In this document: positions 33,485 through 44,534 of the stretch, piece after piece
How the letters are laid out: the number at the start of each line of letters is the position of its first letter
Numbering within the stretch: the first letter of the stretch is position 1
Assembly: GCA_004173475.1 (NCBI GenBank)
Contig: SEBU01000003.1
Location: 62,001 to 126,000, forward strand
Length of the DNA stretch: 64,000 nucleotides
Source: Gammaproteobacteria bacterium
GTDB lineage: Bacteria; Pseudomonadota; Gammaproteobacteria; Pseudomonadales; Cellvibrionaceae
Direction of reading: 5' to 3'
The notes under the pieces: generated by a model
What the model was told of the DNA's origin: nothing
What the model saw: only the letters and a program-made list of their open reading frames with translations
Databases searched by the model: none
Made by a program: the position numbers and the translations under genes

Positions 33485-34558
33485 CTAATTATTTTCCGAG
33501 CCTAATCTTTCTCTTTGATAACTACCATCTTGTACTCGATGAGCCCAATTCAAATTTTCTAAATACCACATTACTGTTTTACGAATACCAGATTCAAAAC
33601 TTTCTTTTGGAGTCCAATCTAATTCACGTTGAATTTTTGACGCGTCTATCGCGTACCGTAAATCATGACCAGGACGATCTTTAACAAAGGTAATTAATTC
33701 TTTGTGGCTAGCGATTTTAAAATCCGTTGAAGATAGGGGCCTTAACTCATCCAGCAATTCGCAAATTTTATTAACGACGTCAATATTTTGCTTTTCGTTG
33801 TGCCCACCAATATTATAGGTCTCTCCAATGGCACCCTCCGTTACAACTTTGTAGAGCGCGCGCGCATGATCTTCGACATATAACCAATCCCTGATTTGAT
33901 TTCCCCTACCGTAAATAGGTAAAGGTTTACCTTCCAAAGCATTTAAAATCACCAAAGGAATTAATTTTTCTGGGAAATGAAATGGACCGTAATTATTGGA
34001 GCAATTAGTAACCACAGTTGGCAAACCGTAGGTACGAAGCCAAGCCCTTACTAGGTGATCTGAACTGGCTTTGCTTGCCGAGTAAGGCGAGCTAGGTGCG
34101 TAGGGAGTAGTCTCGGTAAATAAATCTTCCGGATTTTCGAGATCTCCATATACTTCATCTGTGGATATATGATGGAAACGAAATTTGTCGCGACTAACTA
34201 TATCAAGTGATTTCCAATATTCTCTCGCTGCTTCCAGGAGAACATAAGTCCCAACAATATTGGTTTCAATAAAAGAGGCTGGACCGTCAATTGAACGATC
34301 CACATGACTCTCTGCTGCCAGGTGCATTACTACATCCGGCCGATGTTGATTAAATACACGTGCTACTTCAATGGCATTGCAAATATCCACTTTTTCAAAA
34401 TTGTATCGATTACTTGAAGATATTGATTTAAGCGACTCTAGATTTCCAGCGTATGTGAGCCTGTCTAAATTTATGACAGAATCTTGCGTGTTTTCAATAA
34501 TATGGCGCACCACCGCAGAGCCAATAAAGCCTGCACCGCCAGTAACTAAAATTTTCAT
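33485..34558 (-). CDS. rmlB: dTDP-glucose 4,6-dehydratase, 357 aa
   Basis: Second step of dTDP-rhamnose synthesis. Extended SDR with [37 protein letters not shown] (Thr/Asp/Glu catalytic set), Y-x3-K in [12 protein letters not shown], and [18 protein letters not shown]. First gene of the ten-gene polysaccharide run; only 62 bp separate it from ihfB and I see no terminator or JUMPstart element there, so read-through from ihfB is likely. Confidence 0.97.
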   Translation of the reverse strand: MKILVTGGAGFIGSAVVRHIIENTQDSVINLDRLTYAGNLESLKSISSSNRYNFEKVDICNAIEVARVFNQHRPDVVMHLAAESHVDRSIDGPASFIETNIVGTYVLLEAAREYWKSLDIVSRDKFRFHHISTDEVYGDLENPEDLFTETTPYAPSSPYSASKASSDHLVRAWLRTYGLPTVVTNCSNNYGPFHFPEKLIPLVILNALEGKPLPIYGRGNQIRDWLYVEDHARALYKVVTEGAIGETYNIGGHNEKQNIDVVNKICELLDELRPLSSTDFKIASHKELITFVKDRPGHDLRYAIDASKIQRELDWTPKESFESGIRKTVMWYLENLNWAHRVQDGSYQRERLGSENN

Positions 34559-34620
34559 ATGCTTCCTTAGAGCAAGGGATAAACAACTGCAGCAATTAAT
34601 AGAGGGGAATAAATAATGTT

Positions 34621-34914
34621 TTAGGTGGATTGAATGCTTTCGTTCACACGGTCACGCATTTCTTTGCCAGGTTTAAAATGTGGGACATACTTTCCTTCTA
34701 GAACAACCGATTCACCAGTTTTTGGATTGCGACCTGTACGAGGCGCGCGGTAATGAAGCGAAAAGCTTCCAAACCCACGAATTTCAATGCGTTCACCTGC
34801 AGCTAAAATGTCTGACATGTAGTCAAGCAGTAGCTTAACTGCGAGCTCCACGTCTTTTACGGGTAATTGATTTTGCTTTTCAGAAATATATTCAATAAGT
34901 TCAGATTTTGTCAT
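34621..34914 (-). CDS. ihfB: Integration host factor beta subunit, 97 aa
   Basis: DNA-bending HU/IHF-family protein. [10 protein letters not shown] at the N terminus, [16 protein letters not shown], and the minor-groove arm [12 protein letters not shown] with the intercalating proline. Forms a heterodimer with IhfA and acts in nucleoid structure, recombination and transcription. It follows rpsA as in most gammaproteobacteria and marks the usual pseudomonad O-antigen locus border. Length is normal. Confidence 0.97.
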   Translation of the reverse strand: MTKSELIEYISEKQNQLPVKDVELAVKLLLDYMSDILAAGERIEIRGFGSFSLHYRAPRTGRNPKTGESVVLEGKYVPHFKPGKEMRDRVNESIQST

Positions 34915-35051
34915 GACCCATACTCTTTCTAGTTAGTGGCAAGCAAAATTTTCTGCAGTCCTTTTTTACATCCGTAGAAAACAGTAGAACCCGAAATATG
35001 TAGCATTTAAAGCACTATAAACTTGATTAAATTTATACGGATTTAAAAGCT

Positions 35052-35086
35052 AAAAAAAACAACGGCTAGATAAATTCTAGCCGTTG
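35052..35086 (-). terminator. Rho-independent terminator after rpsA
   Basis: On the minus strand a perfect 10-bp stem CAACGGCTAG / CTAGCCGTTG with a 7-base loop is followed by eight U residues, just past the rpsA stop. Confidence 0.95.
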
Positions 35087-35095
35087 TTTGCAAAA

Positions 35096-36784
35096 TTATT
35101 CTTTATTTTGCATTTGCGCTTTGATCAAGTCGCCCAGAGTTGTTGCTGGAGCTGCTTGTTCAGTTTGCTTGGTACTGTGCTCTTTCAATGCTGACTTTTC
35201 TTCTTCAACATCTTTTGATTTCACAGACAAGCTGATGCCACGATTTTTGCGGTCTACTGCAATGATCTTGGCCTCAACTTCATCACCTACTTTTAACAAA
35301 TTGCGTGCATCTTCAACTTTCTCACGGCTCAATTCAGAGGCTTTCAATACAGCCTCTACATCTGGAGCCAAGGTGATGGTAGCGGCCTTAGCTTCTACTT
35401 CTTTAACGATACCTTTAACAACAGCGCCTTTGTCATTCACAGAAACGTATTCTGAGAATGGATCAGCTTCAAGTTGCTTGATACCTAAAGAAATACGCTC
35501 ACGCTCTGGGTCGATTGCCAATACAACAGTTTCCAGCTCATCGCCTTTCTTGTATTTACGAACGGCTTCTTCCCCAGCTTCGTGCCAGGAAATGTCAGAT
35601 AAGTGAACCAAACCATCAATACCACCATCCAGACCAATGAAGATACCAAAGTCAGTGATTGATTTGATTTTGCCGCTGATTTTGTCGCCTTTAGCGCAAG
35701 TACGAGCAAATGCATCCCATGGATTCTCTTGGCATTGTTTCAGGCCGAGAGAGATACGACGACGCTCTTCGTCGATATCCAATACCATAACCTCAATTTC
35801 GTCGCCCAATTGAACAACTTTTGAAGGGTGAATATTTTTGTTGGTCCAATCCATTTCAGAAACGTGGATCAAGCCTTCTACGCCCTCTTCCAACTCAGCA
35901 AAACAGCCGTAGTCAGTGAGGTTGGTGACTTTCGCTTTAACACGAGCACCTTCTGGATAACGTTTGGTGATTTGTATCCATGGATCTTCACCAAGTTGTT
36001 TCAAGCCCAGTGATACACGATTACGTTCACGATCAAACTTCAATACTTTAACATCGATTTCTTGACCAACTTCTACGATTTCACCTGGGTGCTTAATACG
36101 CTTCCAAGCCATATCGGTAATGTGGAGCAAGCCATCTACACCGCCCAAATCAACGAATGCGCCGTAATCAGTAAGATTTTTAACGATACCTTTAACAGCT
36201 TGACCTTCTTGCAAGGTGGCCAACAATTCATCGCGTTCAGCAGAGTTTGTTTGTTCCAATACAGCACGGCGAGAAACAACCACGTTGTTACGTTTTTGGT
36301 CTAACTTGATAACTTTGAATTCAAGCTCTTTGCCTTCAAGGTGAGCAGTGTCGCGAACTGGGCGAACATCTACCAATGAACCAGGAAGGAAGGCACGAAT
36401 GCTAGCAACGTCAACGGTGAAACCGCCTTTAACTTTTCCGTTAATAACACCTTTGATAACTTCTTCTGCCAAATGAGCAGCTTCAAGAACTTTCCAAGCT
36501 TCAGAACGCTTGGCTTTTTCACGAGACAGCTTGGTTTCACCGAAACCGTCTTCCACGCTTTCCAGCGCTACTTGTACTTCGTCGCCGATTTGGAGAGTCA
36601 ACTCACCCAATTCGTTACGGAATTGTTCTGCAGGGATTACACCCTCTGATTTCAGGCCGGCGTGAACAGTCACCCAGTCTTTATCGATATCAATAACTAC
36701 GCCAGTGATAATAGTGCCCGGCACCATATCAACGGTCTTTAAACTCTCTTCAAATAAATCAGCAAAACTTTCGGACATACTCAT
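35096..36784 (-). CDS. rpsA: 30S ribosomal protein S1, 562 aa
   Basis: Six S1 RNA-binding (OB-fold) domains in tandem, visible as repeats such as [55 protein letters not shown] and [29 protein letters not shown]1 brings mRNA to the 30S subunit and represses its own translation. The start at 36784 (AAAGG seven bases upstream) is preferred to the ATG two codons later. Length is normal for gammaproteobacteria. Normally cmk lies immediately upstream; here four sugar-nucleotide genes intervene. Confidence 0.97.
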   Translation of the reverse strand: MSMSESFADLFEESLKTVDMVPGTIITGVVIDIDKDWVTVHAGLKSEGVIPAEQFRNELGELTLQIGDEVQVALESVEDGFGETKLSREKAKRSEAWKVLEAAHLAEEVIKGVINGKVKGGFTVDVASIRAFLPGSLVDVRPVRDTAHLEGKELEFKVIKLDQKRNNVVVSRRAVLEQTNSAERDELLATLQEGQAVKGIVKNLTDYGAFVDLGGVDGLLHITDMAWKRIKHPGEIVEVGQEIDVKVLKFDRERNRVSLGLKQLGEDPWIQITKRYPEGARVKAKVTNLTDYGCFAELEEGVEGLIHVSEMDWTNKNIHPSKVVQLGDEIEVMVLDIDEERRRISLGLKQCQENPWDAFARTCAKGDKISGKIKSITDFGIFIGLDGGIDGLVHLSDISWHEAGEEAVRKYKKGDELETVVLAIDPERERISLGIKQLEADPFSEYVSVNDKGAVVKGIVKEVEAKAATITLAPDVEAVLKASELSREKVEDARNLLKVGDEVEAKIIAVDRKNRGISLSVKSKDVEEEKSALKEHSTKQTEQAAPATTLGDLIKAQMQNKE

Positions 36785-36928
36785 GGTAATACCTTTAAAA
36801 GAGACATAGGCAAGCTATGCCATCCCGCGAGCCAGTAAGCGGGTCGAATTAATGGGAGCGAGGGCTTCCTCTGGCAGGATGCTAGCCTTCTACCCTTCAA
36901 AAGCGCTTGGCTTTGGAAGAGGTGCGGC

Positions 36929-36957
36929 AGACTAACAGAATCGGCCTTATTTTTCAA
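36929..36957 (-). promoter_or_regulatory. Likely rpsA promoter
   Basis: TTGAAA (36957-36952), a 17-bp spacer and TAGTCT (36934-36929) followed by GCCGC, a GC-rich discriminator expected for a ribosomal protein gene. It leaves a leader of about 140 nt, the length range in which S1 autoregulation operates in E. coli. Confidence 0.55.
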
Positions 36958-37040
36958 GAAGTTATAAGCCTGCTGGCAGTCGTGCATAATATTGGGAGAG
37001 GGTTTAGCGGGGAAAACACAATCTAATGAATGAGGCGACT

Positions 37041-37069
37041 AAAAGCAATGGCGGCCTTCAAAGGCCGCC
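37041..37069 (-). terminator. Hairpin terminator after ugd
   Basis: The perfect 9-bp stem GGCGGCCTT / AAGGCCGCC with a 2-base loop, 11 bp past the ugd stop on the minus strand, is followed by ATTGCTTTT. The U-tract is imperfect. Confidence 0.7.
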
Positions 37070-37080
37070 GTTATTACAAC

Positions 37081-38421
37081 TTAAAATACTTGTACACTTT
37101 TACCGCGTCCGACACCGTAATAATCAAAACCGTAGTCGAGCATACGTTCAGGCTCGTAAAGATTACGACCGTCAAACACGACAGGATTAACCAAGGTATT
37201 TTTGATCAAATCAAAATTGGGGGCGCGGAAAGTTTTCCACTCGGTACAAATTATTAGCGCATCAGCTTTTTCAAGCGCTGCTTCTTTTGTACCAACCAAT
37301 TTCAAATCTTCACGCAGACCATAGATATGCTGGGTTTCATCCATCGCTACAGGGTCGTAAGCCTGAACTTTCGCGCCTGCTGCCCATAGAGCTTCAATCA
37401 AAACACGACTTGGTGCTTCGCGCATGTCGTCAGTATTTGGTTTAAAAGCCAAACCCCAAATCGCGAAGGTTTTGCCCTTGAGATTGCCGCCAAAATGCTT
37501 GGTAACGTAATTAAACAGTTTGCTTTTTTGCACCTGATTTACTTTATCCACTGCCTCCATAAGGTTTGCCTGATAATCAACATTTTTGGCAATATTAATT
37601 AGCGCTTTGACGTCCTTAGGGAAACACGAACCACCATAACCGCAACCCGGATAAATAAATTGATAACCAATACGTGGATCAGCACCTATACCATTACGGA
37701 CTTGCTCAATATCAGCGCCTAATTTTTCAGCCAGGTTTGCCATTTCATTAATAAAACTGATCTTGGTAGCCAACATCGCATTAGCGGCGTATTTAGTTAA
37801 TTCAGCCGATCTCACATCCATAAAAATCATGCGGTCGTGGCTGCGATTGAAAGGTGCATATAATTCGCGCAATAATTTTTCAGCTCTTTCACTGTTTGTT
37901 CCAACAATAATACGATCCGGTTTCATAAAGTCGTTTATCGCGGCGCCCTCTTTCAGAAACTCGGGATTTGAGACTACGTCGTAAGGAACATTTACACCAC
38001 GCGCACCAAGCTCCAACGCCAGAGCCTCATTAACTTTTTCAGCCGTGCCAATCGGCACGGTGGATTTATTGACGACGACTTTGTAAGACTTCATGCGCTG
38101 ACCAATAGTTTTGGCAACAGCCACAACATATTGCAAATCAGCGGAGCCATCTTCACCGGAGGGCGTTCCTACAGCGATAAATTGAAGCTCGCCGTGAGCA
38201 ACGGCTTCGTCCATATCGGTTGTAAAATTAAGCAGACCATTTTGTACCGACTGTTTAACGATGGAGTCCAATCCAGGTTCAAAAATAGGAACTATCCCAT
38301 TTTTCAAGTTATCAACTTTTTTCTGGTCAATATCGACACACAAAACATCGTGTCCTACATCAGCCAAACATGTGCCTGTTACCAAGCCGACATAACCTGT
38401 ACCGAATACGGTAACTTTCAT
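37081..38421 (-). CDS. ugd: UDP-glucose 6-dehydrogenase, 446 aa
   Basis: Oxidises UDP-glucose to UDP-glucuronate with two NAD+. N-terminal Rossmann [35 protein letters not shown], and the catalytic-cysteine motif [13 protein letters not shown], followed by [13 protein letters not shown]. Length typical of the family. It stands with manC, galU and manB on the same strand, forming a block that supplies precursors for exopolysaccharide or LPS. Cytoplasmic. Confidence 0.96.
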   Translation of the reverse strand: MKVTVFGTGYVGLVTGTCLADVGHDVLCVDIDQKKVDNLKNGIVPIFEPGLDSIVKQSVQNGLLNFTTDMDEAVAHGELQFIAVGTPSGEDGSADLQYVVAVAKTIGQRMKSYKVVVNKSTVPIGTAEKVNEALALELGARGVNVPYDVVSNPEFLKEGAAINDFMKPDRIIVGTNSERAEKLLRELYAPFNRSHDRMIFMDVRSAELTKYAANAMLATKISFINEMANLAEKLGADIEQVRNGIGADPRIGYQFIYPGCGYGGSCFPKDVKALINIAKNVDYQANLMEAVDKVNQVQKSKLFNYVTKHFGGNLKGKTFAIWGLAFKPNTDDMREAPSRVLIEALWAAGAKVQAYDPVAMDETQHIYGLREDLKLVGTKEAALEKADALIICTEWKTFRAPNFDLIKNTLVNPVVFDGRNLYEPERMLDYGFDYYGVGRGKSVQVF

Positions 38422-38465
38422 AGATCACTCCCTACGCAAAATAAATAAAAGATAAAGCTGAAAAA

Positions 38466-39881
38466 TTAAGAGCGCCCATAGCTGTCTTCATAACGAATTA
38501 CGTCATCGTCTTCCAAATAAGGTCCCGATTGCACCTCAACAATTTCGAGCGGGATTTTTCCAGGATTGGATAACCGATGTTTTGTTCCAACGGGAATATA
38601 AGTGGATTCATTTTCTGACAAAAGCATTACTTCATCACCCTTTTGAACCAGCGCCGTACCTTTCACAACGATCCAGTGCTCAGCGCGATGGTGATGAACT
38701 TGCAACGATAAACTTGCTCCAGGTTTTACACGTATGCGATTAACTTGATAACGATCGCCATCATCAATAGCGTCGTAACATCCCCATGGGCGATACACTT
38801 CTCGATGCTGAAGATGCTCAGTGCGCGTCTGCTTTTCAATTCGGGAAATAATTGATTTAACTTGCTGCGCTTGCGATTTATCAGCAATCAATACCGCATC
38901 CGGTGTGTTAATAATCATTAAATTATTGACACCTAAAGTCGCCACTAATTTATGTTGTGAAAACACTAAGGTGTTCGTTGAACCGACGTCAATGCTGTCG
39001 CCAATAAAACTATTTCCTGTTTCATCTTTTTGCGAAACATCTGAAAATGATTTCCAATCACCTACATCGCTCCAGCCTGCATTTAATGGAACGCAAACCA
39101 CATTATTGCTCTTTTCCATCAACGCATAATCGATTGATATATTCGGAGCCAACGCAAAAGATTCTTTATCAACTCGGATAAAATCTAAATCCTTCACTGC
39201 TAATGAACGTGCTTGATTCGCAGTAGAAACAACATCGGGGCTATGCGCTTGCAGCTCAGTCAAAAAAACGTTTGTTTTGAAAACAAACATTCCACTGTTC
39301 CAGTAGTAACAGCCAGCGTCCAAATAGCTTTGGGCTGTTTCTAAATTTGGTTTCTCAACGAATTGTTGGACTGCATACACCTCAGCGGTATCTTTAGCGC
39401 CCTTGTTCGTTTTTATGTATCCATATCCCGTTTCAGGATGAGTCGGATGAACGCCAAAAGTAACCAAATTATTTTCAGCTGCAGCGCTCGCGGCAATTTT
39501 TACTACACGCTGAAATTCTTCCACATTATTAATCATGTGGTCTGCAGAGAGCACAAGCAACGTAGAGTTAGAATCCATTTCTTTTGCATGAAGTGCAGCT
39601 AACGCAAGAGCGGGCGCAGTATTACGGGCCAATGGCTCAAGAATAATAGCTGCATTTGCATAACCAATTTCACTTAACTGTTCTGCAACCATAAAACGAT
39701 GTTCTACATTGCACACGACAATAGGTGCCCCTAATTCGGGCAAACCTGTTAAGCGTAAAATGGTTTGCTGTAACATTGTTTTATCACCAAACAATTTCAA
39801 CAATTGTTTGGGATAATGTTGCCGTGACAAAGGCCACAAGCGCGAGCCGGAACCACCGGCAAGAATGACAGGAATAATCAT
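38466..39881 (-). CDS. manC: Mannose-1-phosphate guanylyltransferase / mannose-6-phosphate isomerase, 471 aa
   Basis: Bifunctional type II PMI/GMP enzyme (AlgA/WbpW/ManC type). The N-terminal nucleotidyl transferase has PVILAGGSGSRLWPLSR and VEKPNLETAQSYL; the C-terminal cupin domain has RPWGCYDAIDDGDRYQVNRI, LSLQVHHHRAEHWIVV and the zinc-site region QSGPYLEDDDVIRYEDSYGR. It makes GDP-mannose, a precursor for mannan, GDP-rhamnose or colanic-type polymers. No gmd or rmd is present in the window, so the fate of GDP-mannose is not visible here. Confidence 0.95.
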   Translation of the reverse strand: MIIPVILAGGSGSRLWPLSRQHYPKQLLKLFGDKTMLQQTILRLTGLPELGAPIVVCNVEHRFMVAEQLSEIGYANAAIILEPLARNTAPALALAALHAKEMDSNSTLLVLSADHMINNVEEFQRVVKIAASAAAENNLVTFGVHPTHPETGYGYIKTNKGAKDTAEVYAVQQFVEKPNLETAQSYLDAGCYYWNSGMFVFKTNVFLTELQAHSPDVVSTANQARSLAVKDLDFIRVDKESFALAPNISIDYALMEKSNNVVCVPLNAGWSDVGDWKSFSDVSQKDETGNSFIGDSIDVGSTNTLVFSQHKLVATLGVNNLMIINTPDAVLIADKSQAQQVKSIISRIEKQTRTEHLQHREVYRPWGCYDAIDDGDRYQVNRIRVKPGASLSLQVHHHRAEHWIVVKGTALVQKGDEVMLLSENESTYIPVGTKHRLSNPGKIPLEIVEVQSGPYLEDDDVIRYEDSYGRS

Positions 39882-39957
39882 GCTTCTCTCCGAAATTTAA
39901 AAATATTTGCGTACAATTTTCTAATTACGCAAGTCGTTTAGCGGAAATTAAACACAG

Positions 39958-40851
39958 TTATTTCGCATAATGGTATTTTAAAAAAGCTTCAAAATCGGCA
40001 CCGACGCTTTTGTGACGAACTCCGTAAACCACGCTCGCTTTCAAGTAACCCAACTTGGTACCGCAGTCGTGACTACGACCTACCAGTTGATAGGCCTCTA
40101 AAGTTTCCAGACTTAATAGTGCGTCCAACGCATCTGTTAATTGAATTTCTCCACCTGCACCAGGTTGAGTCGTTGCCAAAAGCTCCCACACCTTTTTGGA
40201 CAGCACATAACGACCAACAATTGCCATATTTGATGGAGCTTCATCAGCAGAAGGTTTTTCAACCATGCCCTTAATGGGTGCTGTCTTACCTGCTGCAATT
40301 TGCACGCCAGAGCAATCAACAACCCCATAGTTTTGAACTTGATCTTGCGGCACCTCTTCTACAAGAATTTGGCTGAAACCTGTTTCGTGAAAACGTCTGC
40401 TCATACCAGCCAAGTTATCTTGCCTAAGATTGGCCTCGGCGTTATCAATTAATACATCGGGCAAAAGAACGGCGAAAGGCTCGTCACCTACAACCGATCT
40501 AGCCGCTAAAATTGCGTGGCCGAGACCTTTCGCTTCAGCTTGGCGAACGGAAATAACAGTCAAACCTTTTGGTGTAATTGACCGAACTTCTTCGAGCAAA
40601 GAGCGCTTCAAACGTGATTCCAATTGTGCTTCCAGTTCAAAGCTTGTATCAAAATGGTTTTCAATTGCGTTTTTACTTGCGTGTGTAACCAAGACAATTT
40701 CTTTAATACCCGCTGCTGCAGCTTCTTCAATAACATATTGAATCAGCGGCTTATCAACCACCGGCAACATTTCTTTAGGGATGGCTTTAGTTGCAGGCAA
40801 CATGCGTGTACCTAGACCAGCAACAGGGATAACCGCTTTTTTAATTTGCAT
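39958..40851 (-). CDS. galU: UTP-glucose-1-phosphate uridylyltransferase, 297 aa
   Basis: Makes UDP-glucose from UTP and glucose-1-phosphate. [31 protein letters not shown] is covered at the N terminus by the nucleotide-binding loop and lysine motif; [10 protein letters not shown] and [13 protein letters not shown] are typical GalU. Feeds Ugd (UDP-glucuronate) downstream and the epimerase genes. Length is normal. Confidence 0.96.
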   Translation of the reverse strand: MQIKKAVIPVAGLGTRMLPATKAIPKEMLPVVDKPLIQYVIEEAAAAGIKEIVLVTHASKNAIENHFDTSFELEAQLESRLKRSLLEEVRSITPKGLTVISVRQAEAKGLGHAILAARSVVGDEPFAVLLPDVLIDNAEANLRQDNLAGMSRRFHETGFSQILVEEVPQDQVQNYGVVDCSGVQIAAGKTAPIKGMVEKPSADEAPSNMAIVGRYVLSKKVWELLATTQPGAGGEIQLTDALDALLSLETLEAYQLVGRSHDCGTKLGYLKASVVYGVRHKSVGADFEAFLKYHYAK

Positions 40852-40927
40852 TTTTGTTTCCTTGGAAATTAATCGTGATTCTTTAAAATTTACATACCAA
40901 ATATATATTAGGGATGTGAATGTTGAG

Positions 40928-42277
40928 TTACTTCAATAAGGCTAATATTTCTTTTGTTTTTTCTTCGACAAGCTTTTTGTCGCCTCTCGTTTCAACATTT
41001 AAACGTACAACGGGCTCAGTATTCGACATACGCAAATTAAATCGCCACTGTTCAAACTCGAGACTGATTCCGTCAGTTTTATCAATGACCAGCGCGTCAG
41101 AGCTGTAAATATTAAATACTTTTTCTATCGCTGCTTTTGCATCGGCAACATGACTATTAATTTCGCCGGGCGATGGAAATTTAGCAATACGATCTTCCAA
41201 CATAGACGACAGAGGTTTACTCTTACGACACAATAATTCCGCAACCAGCAGCCAAGGTATCATTCCGCTGTCACAATAAAAGAAATCACGGAAATAATGG
41301 TGCGCACTCATTTCGCCACCGTAAACTGCGTCTTCCAAGCGCATGCGCTCTTTAATAAATGCGTGGCCAGTTTTTGATTGAATCGCGTTGCCGTTGTTAT
41401 TTTTTACTATGTCTTGCGTATTCCAGGTTAAACGTGGGTCATGAATAATGTTGGAGCCAGGATTCTTGATCAGGAATGATTCTGCCAAGAGGCCGACAAT
41501 GTAATAGCCTTCTGTAAATTGACCCAGTTCATCAAACAAGAAACAACGATCAAAATCACCATCCCATGCAATACCCATATCAGCGCCGTGCTCCAAAACA
41601 GCTTTGCTTGTTACCGGCTGATTTTCATGCAACAACGGATTAGGAATTCCGTTAGGAAAAGTGCCATCGGGTTCGTGATGAATTTTAATGAATTTAAAGG
41701 GTAAATGTTTTTCAAGGGCATCAATTACGTGACCAGCTGCACCGTTGCCAGCGTTTACAACGAGTTTGAGCGGCTTCAATTGACTTACATCTACATAACT
41801 TAAAAGATGCTGTACATAAGCATCCAGTGTGCTTTGCTCACGATAAGCGCCGCGTACGGCAGGATCCACCGCAGCAAATTTATTCTCTTCTGCCAACCGT
41901 TTAATTTCATTTAAGCCAGTGTCTCCACTGATAGGTTGAGAACCTGCGCGAACCATTTTCAAGCCGTTGTAATCGATGGGATTGTGGCTCGCGGTTATTA
42001 CGCAACCGCCATCAGTTTTTAAATAACTGGTCGCAAAATAAATTTCCTCGGTACCGCACATTCCGATATCAATGACATCGACGCCTTCATCACGAAGTCC
42101 ATTACTGAATGCATTTTTTAACTCGCTACTTGTCAGGCGAACGTCACCACCAACCACCACAGATTTCGGTTTTAAAAAAACCGCATAAGCGCGGCCAATA
42201 CGATAAACGATATCTACATTAAGCTCGCTACCCAGTTTTCCCCGAATATCATAAGCTTTGAAACATGTTAAATTCAT
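40928..42277 (-). CDS. manB: Phosphomannomutase/phosphoglucomutase, 449 aa
   Basis: Alpha-D-phosphohexomutase: N-terminal [15 protein letters not shown], active-site phosphoserine loop [13 protein letters not shown], metal-binding [12 protein letters not shown], and the sugar-binding [18 protein letters not shown]. It interconverts mannose-6-P and mannose-1-P (and probably the glucose phosphates), feeding manC and galU. It resembles ManB/CpsG more than AlgC in length. It is followed by galU, manC and ugd at short spacing, suggesting one unit. Confidence 0.93.
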   Translation of the reverse strand: MNLTCFKAYDIRGKLGSELNVDIVYRIGRAYAVFLKPKSVVVGGDVRLTSSELKNAFSNGLRDEGVDVIDIGMCGTEEIYFATSYLKTDGGCVITASHNPIDYNGLKMVRAGSQPISGDTGLNEIKRLAEENKFAAVDPAVRGAYREQSTLDAYVQHLLSYVDVSQLKPLKLVVNAGNGAAGHVIDALEKHLPFKFIKIHHEPDGTFPNGIPNPLLHENQPVTSKAVLEHGADMGIAWDGDFDRCFLFDELGQFTEGYYIVGLLAESFLIKNPGSNIIHDPRLTWNTQDIVKNNNGNAIQSKTGHAFIKERMRLEDAVYGGEMSAHHYFRDFFYCDSGMIPWLLVAELLCRKSKPLSSMLEDRIAKFPSPGEINSHVADAKAAIEKVFNIYSSDALVIDKTDGISLEFEQWRFNLRMSNTEPVVRLNVETRGDKKLVEEKTKEILALLK

Positions 42278-42376
42278 TTAAGTCATCCATATGTTTGAAA
42301 AAAATTTAGACTGAAAGCTTCTCTGGTTATTCCAACTATTTATAACCCAATTTGATGTCAGTTTATCGTGCGCTAT

Positions 42377-43051
42377 TTAACGGACGCTATTCAAAATAGC
42401 GTTTAGCACCTGATCAATCGTCATTAATGTGCTGTCGAGCACTAATGCATCTGCAGCCGGCTTAAGCGGTGACGCCTCTCTTTGCGTGTCACGATCATCA
42501 CGCGCCTTGATGTCACGAATTAGTTCGGCCATATCTACATCTATGCCTTTTTGAGCAAGTTGTTTGAGGCGGCGTTCTGCGCGGGCCTCAGCACTTGCCG
42601 TTAAAAATATTTTAACTTTTGCGTGTGGGAACACCGTCGTGCCCATATCGCGACCATCAGCGACTAATCCCGGAGCTTGTGCGAAATCTCTCTGGCGCTG
42701 CAAAAGCGCAGCTCTTACCTTGGGATAGGCTGCGACGATAGATGCGCCCATACTGACATTTTCGTCGCGGATAGCCTGCGTAACATCTTCCTTTGCTAAT
42801 AGAATACGAGTGCAATCACCGTCAGCATCAAACTTAACTTGAATCTTGCTCGCGACATCAGCAACTGCATCTTCATTCTGCAAATTAATATTCAATTTGT
42901 GTGCCGACAAAGCAACTAAACGATAAAGTGCACCACTATCCAATAAATGGTATTTCAAATGCCGGGCCACTAGTTGGCTTAAGGTGCCTTTACCCGCACC
43001 GCTTGGACCATCAATAGTTATAACTGCAACTTCGTCAGTATTAGTATTCAA
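42377..43051 (-). CDS. cmk: Cytidylate kinase, 224 aa
   Basis: Phosphorylates CMP/dCMP. P-loop region VITIDGPSGAGKGTLSQLVA near the N terminus, LDSGALYRLVAL, VADGRDMGTTVFP and AEARAERRLKQL are Cmk signatures. The start is uncertain: there is no nearby ATG. I chose TTG at 43051, eight bases after TAAGG, which gives the usual N-terminal length; another TTG at 43069 would overlap pyrF by 8 nt. It would normally be followed by rpsA. Confidence 0.93.
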   Translation of the reverse strand: MNTNTDEVAVITIDGPSGAGKGTLSQLVARHLKYHLLDSGALYRLVALSAHKLNINLQNEDAVADVASKIQVKFDADGDCTRILLAKEDVTQAIRDENVSMGASIVAAYPKVRAALLQRQRDFAQAPGLVADGRDMGTTVFPHAKVKIFLTASAEARAERRLKQLAQKGIDVDMAELIRDIKARDDRDTQREASPLKPAADALVLDSTLMTIDQVLNAILNSVR

Positions 43052-43061
43052 GAAAGGAACC

Positions 43062-43778
43062 TTAGGCAATAGATTGGATAATGGATTTACACGTAGCTAC
43101 AGGATCATGAGCCTGGGTAATAGGACGACCAATTACTAAGTAGGTACTACCTGCAAGTATTGCGGCGTGAGGAGTTAGCGTGCGCTTCTGATCATCAACG
43201 GGGCTGGATTCCAAACGTATACCTGGCGTCACCAAACATAAATTCTTTCCAAAATGACTGCGTAAAATATTCGCTTCACGCGCGGAGCACACGACGCCAT
43301 CCAAGCCGCAATGTTGCGCTAATTTGGTGAGCCTCAATACATGTTCTTCCGGTTCTTCAGCAATGCCAACCGCATGAAGATCATTAGCCTCCAAACTTGT
43401 AAGCACAGTAACACCGATTAATAATGGTTTATGACCACTATGATGATGAGCGTGCTGCTCAAGAATATCGCGCGCAGCAATCATCATGCGTTGACCGCCC
43501 GATGCATGAACATTGACCATCCATACACCTAATTTCGCGGCGGCCTTAACTGCTTTGGCAACGGTATTGGGGATATCATGGAATTTTAAATCGAGGAATA
43601 CGTCGAAACCCAAACGCATTAAATATTCCACTACACGAGGACCACAGGCTGTAAAAAGTTCCTTACCTACTTTTAAACGACAGTACTGGGGAGACAGGCG
43701 TTTAGCCATGTAAAAACAATCGTCTGCGTTATCATAATCCATCGCCACAATAATGCGTGGGCCTTGAATATCTGTCAT
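43062..43778 (-). CDS. pyrF: Orotidine 5'-phosphate decarboxylase, 238 aa
   Basis: Last step of UMP synthesis. IIVAMDYDNADD at the N terminus, the catalytic D-x-K-x2-D motif in VFLDLKFHDIPNTV, and VTPGIRL near the C terminus. The ATG at 43778 has GAGG six bases upstream and is preferred to an in-frame start at 43814. Closely followed by cmk, linking two pyrimidine nucleotide genes. Cytoplasmic. Confidence 0.95.
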   Translation of the reverse strand: MTDIQGPRIIVAMDYDNADDCFYMAKRLSPQYCRLKVGKELFTACGPRVVEYLMRLGFDVFLDLKFHDIPNTVAKAVKAAAKLGVWMVNVHASGGQRMMIAARDILEQHAHHHSGHKPLLIGVTVLTSLEANDLHAVGIAEEPEEHVLRLTKLAQHCGLDGVVCSAREANILRSHFGKNLCLVTPGIRLESSPVDDQKRTLTPHAAILAGSTYLVIGRPITQAHDPVATCKSIIQSIA

Positions 43779-43986
43779 GGAATGCCTCGCTAGAAATGGA
43801 AAAACCCAGATCATTAATCCAGGCTCCCATTAAAACAAACTTCAGGCAAGTTCGCAGCACCTTAATGCTTGGCGGTGCAAGTAGAACGAGATAACACGTC
43901 CATTTGTTATCCAGTTCCATCCAATTTCTGAATTGACGATCAAAAAACGTTCATAACAACAAAATCCTTTGGTTGTTAGACTAATT

Positions 43987-44319
43987 TTAGATATGCATGA
44001 TTTTGCGATTTGCTTCTACAGTTTTAGCGCCTATACCTTTCACTTCAGCCAATTGATCAACACTTTTGAAACCGCCATTAGCTTTACGCCAAGCGACAAT
44101 AGCTTCAGCTTTCTTAGCGCCAACGCCTTTTAGCTTGGTCAAAGTTTGAGTGTCTGCACTATTAATATTGACCGATTCTTGCGAAGCACTTGCAGTTGGT
44201 TTCGCAACGCTTGCAGCAGCTACAGGTTTAGCCGGCGTATTAGTTTGAGAATCAGCGGCGAATACAGACGAAGAAAAAGCAACAGCAGCAAAAACGAAAG
44301 CAGATAAAATATTTTTCAT
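43987..44319 (-). CDS. comEA: ComEA-like helix-hairpin-helix DNA-binding protein, 110 aa
   Basis: N-terminal signal peptide (MKNILSAFVFAAVAFSSSVFA, cleaved after residue 21), an Ala/Ser/Pro/Lys-rich linker, then two HhH motifs: VNINSADTQTLTKLKGVGAK and FKSVDQLAEVKGIGAKTVE. Periplasmic ComEA binds incoming DNA during natural transformation. Short single-domain forms like this are widespread in gammaproteobacteria. Its place near pyrF and the O-antigen genes matches Pseudomonas. It is monocistronic, facing away from a terminator. Confidence 0.92.
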   Translation of the reverse strand: MKNILSAFVFAAVAFSSSVFAADSQTNTPAKPVAAASVAKPTASASQESVNINSADTQTLTKLKGVGAKKAEAIVAWRKANGGFKSVDQLAEVKGIGAKTVEANRKIMHI

Positions 44320-44493
44320 AAAAAGTCCATTTGAGTTATACAGATTAAATTGGACTCGCGACTTCCTTCTGCGAGTGGAGCTATCTTATTGAATAACACC
44401 GAAACAAAAAAGTAGAAAAATGCTGAATTTGGTGTGCGATATTTCCTACAAAATGAAGATTATGACGACACCAATAACTACATCGATAAATGA

Positions 44494-44518
44494 AAAAGCC
44501 ACCTATCAGGTGGCTTTT
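44494..44518. terminator. Terminator after cysN
   Basis: A near-perfect 11-bp stem AAAAGCCACCT / AGGTGGCTTTT with a 3-base loop starts 16 bp past the cysN stop; A/T tracts on both sides could make it work in either direction. Confidence 0.85.
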
Positions 44519-44534
44519 ACCAAGCAACAAAACA

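Noticed and set aside
34559..34620. JUMPstart/ops element upstream of rmlB
   Set aside because: The 62-bp gap contains no GGCGGTAGCG-like ops sequence.
35088..35606. Long plus-strand frame (172 aa) inside rpsA
   Set aside because: It is antisense to a certain gene, Ser/Thr-rich by codon mirror effect, and has no recognisable domain.
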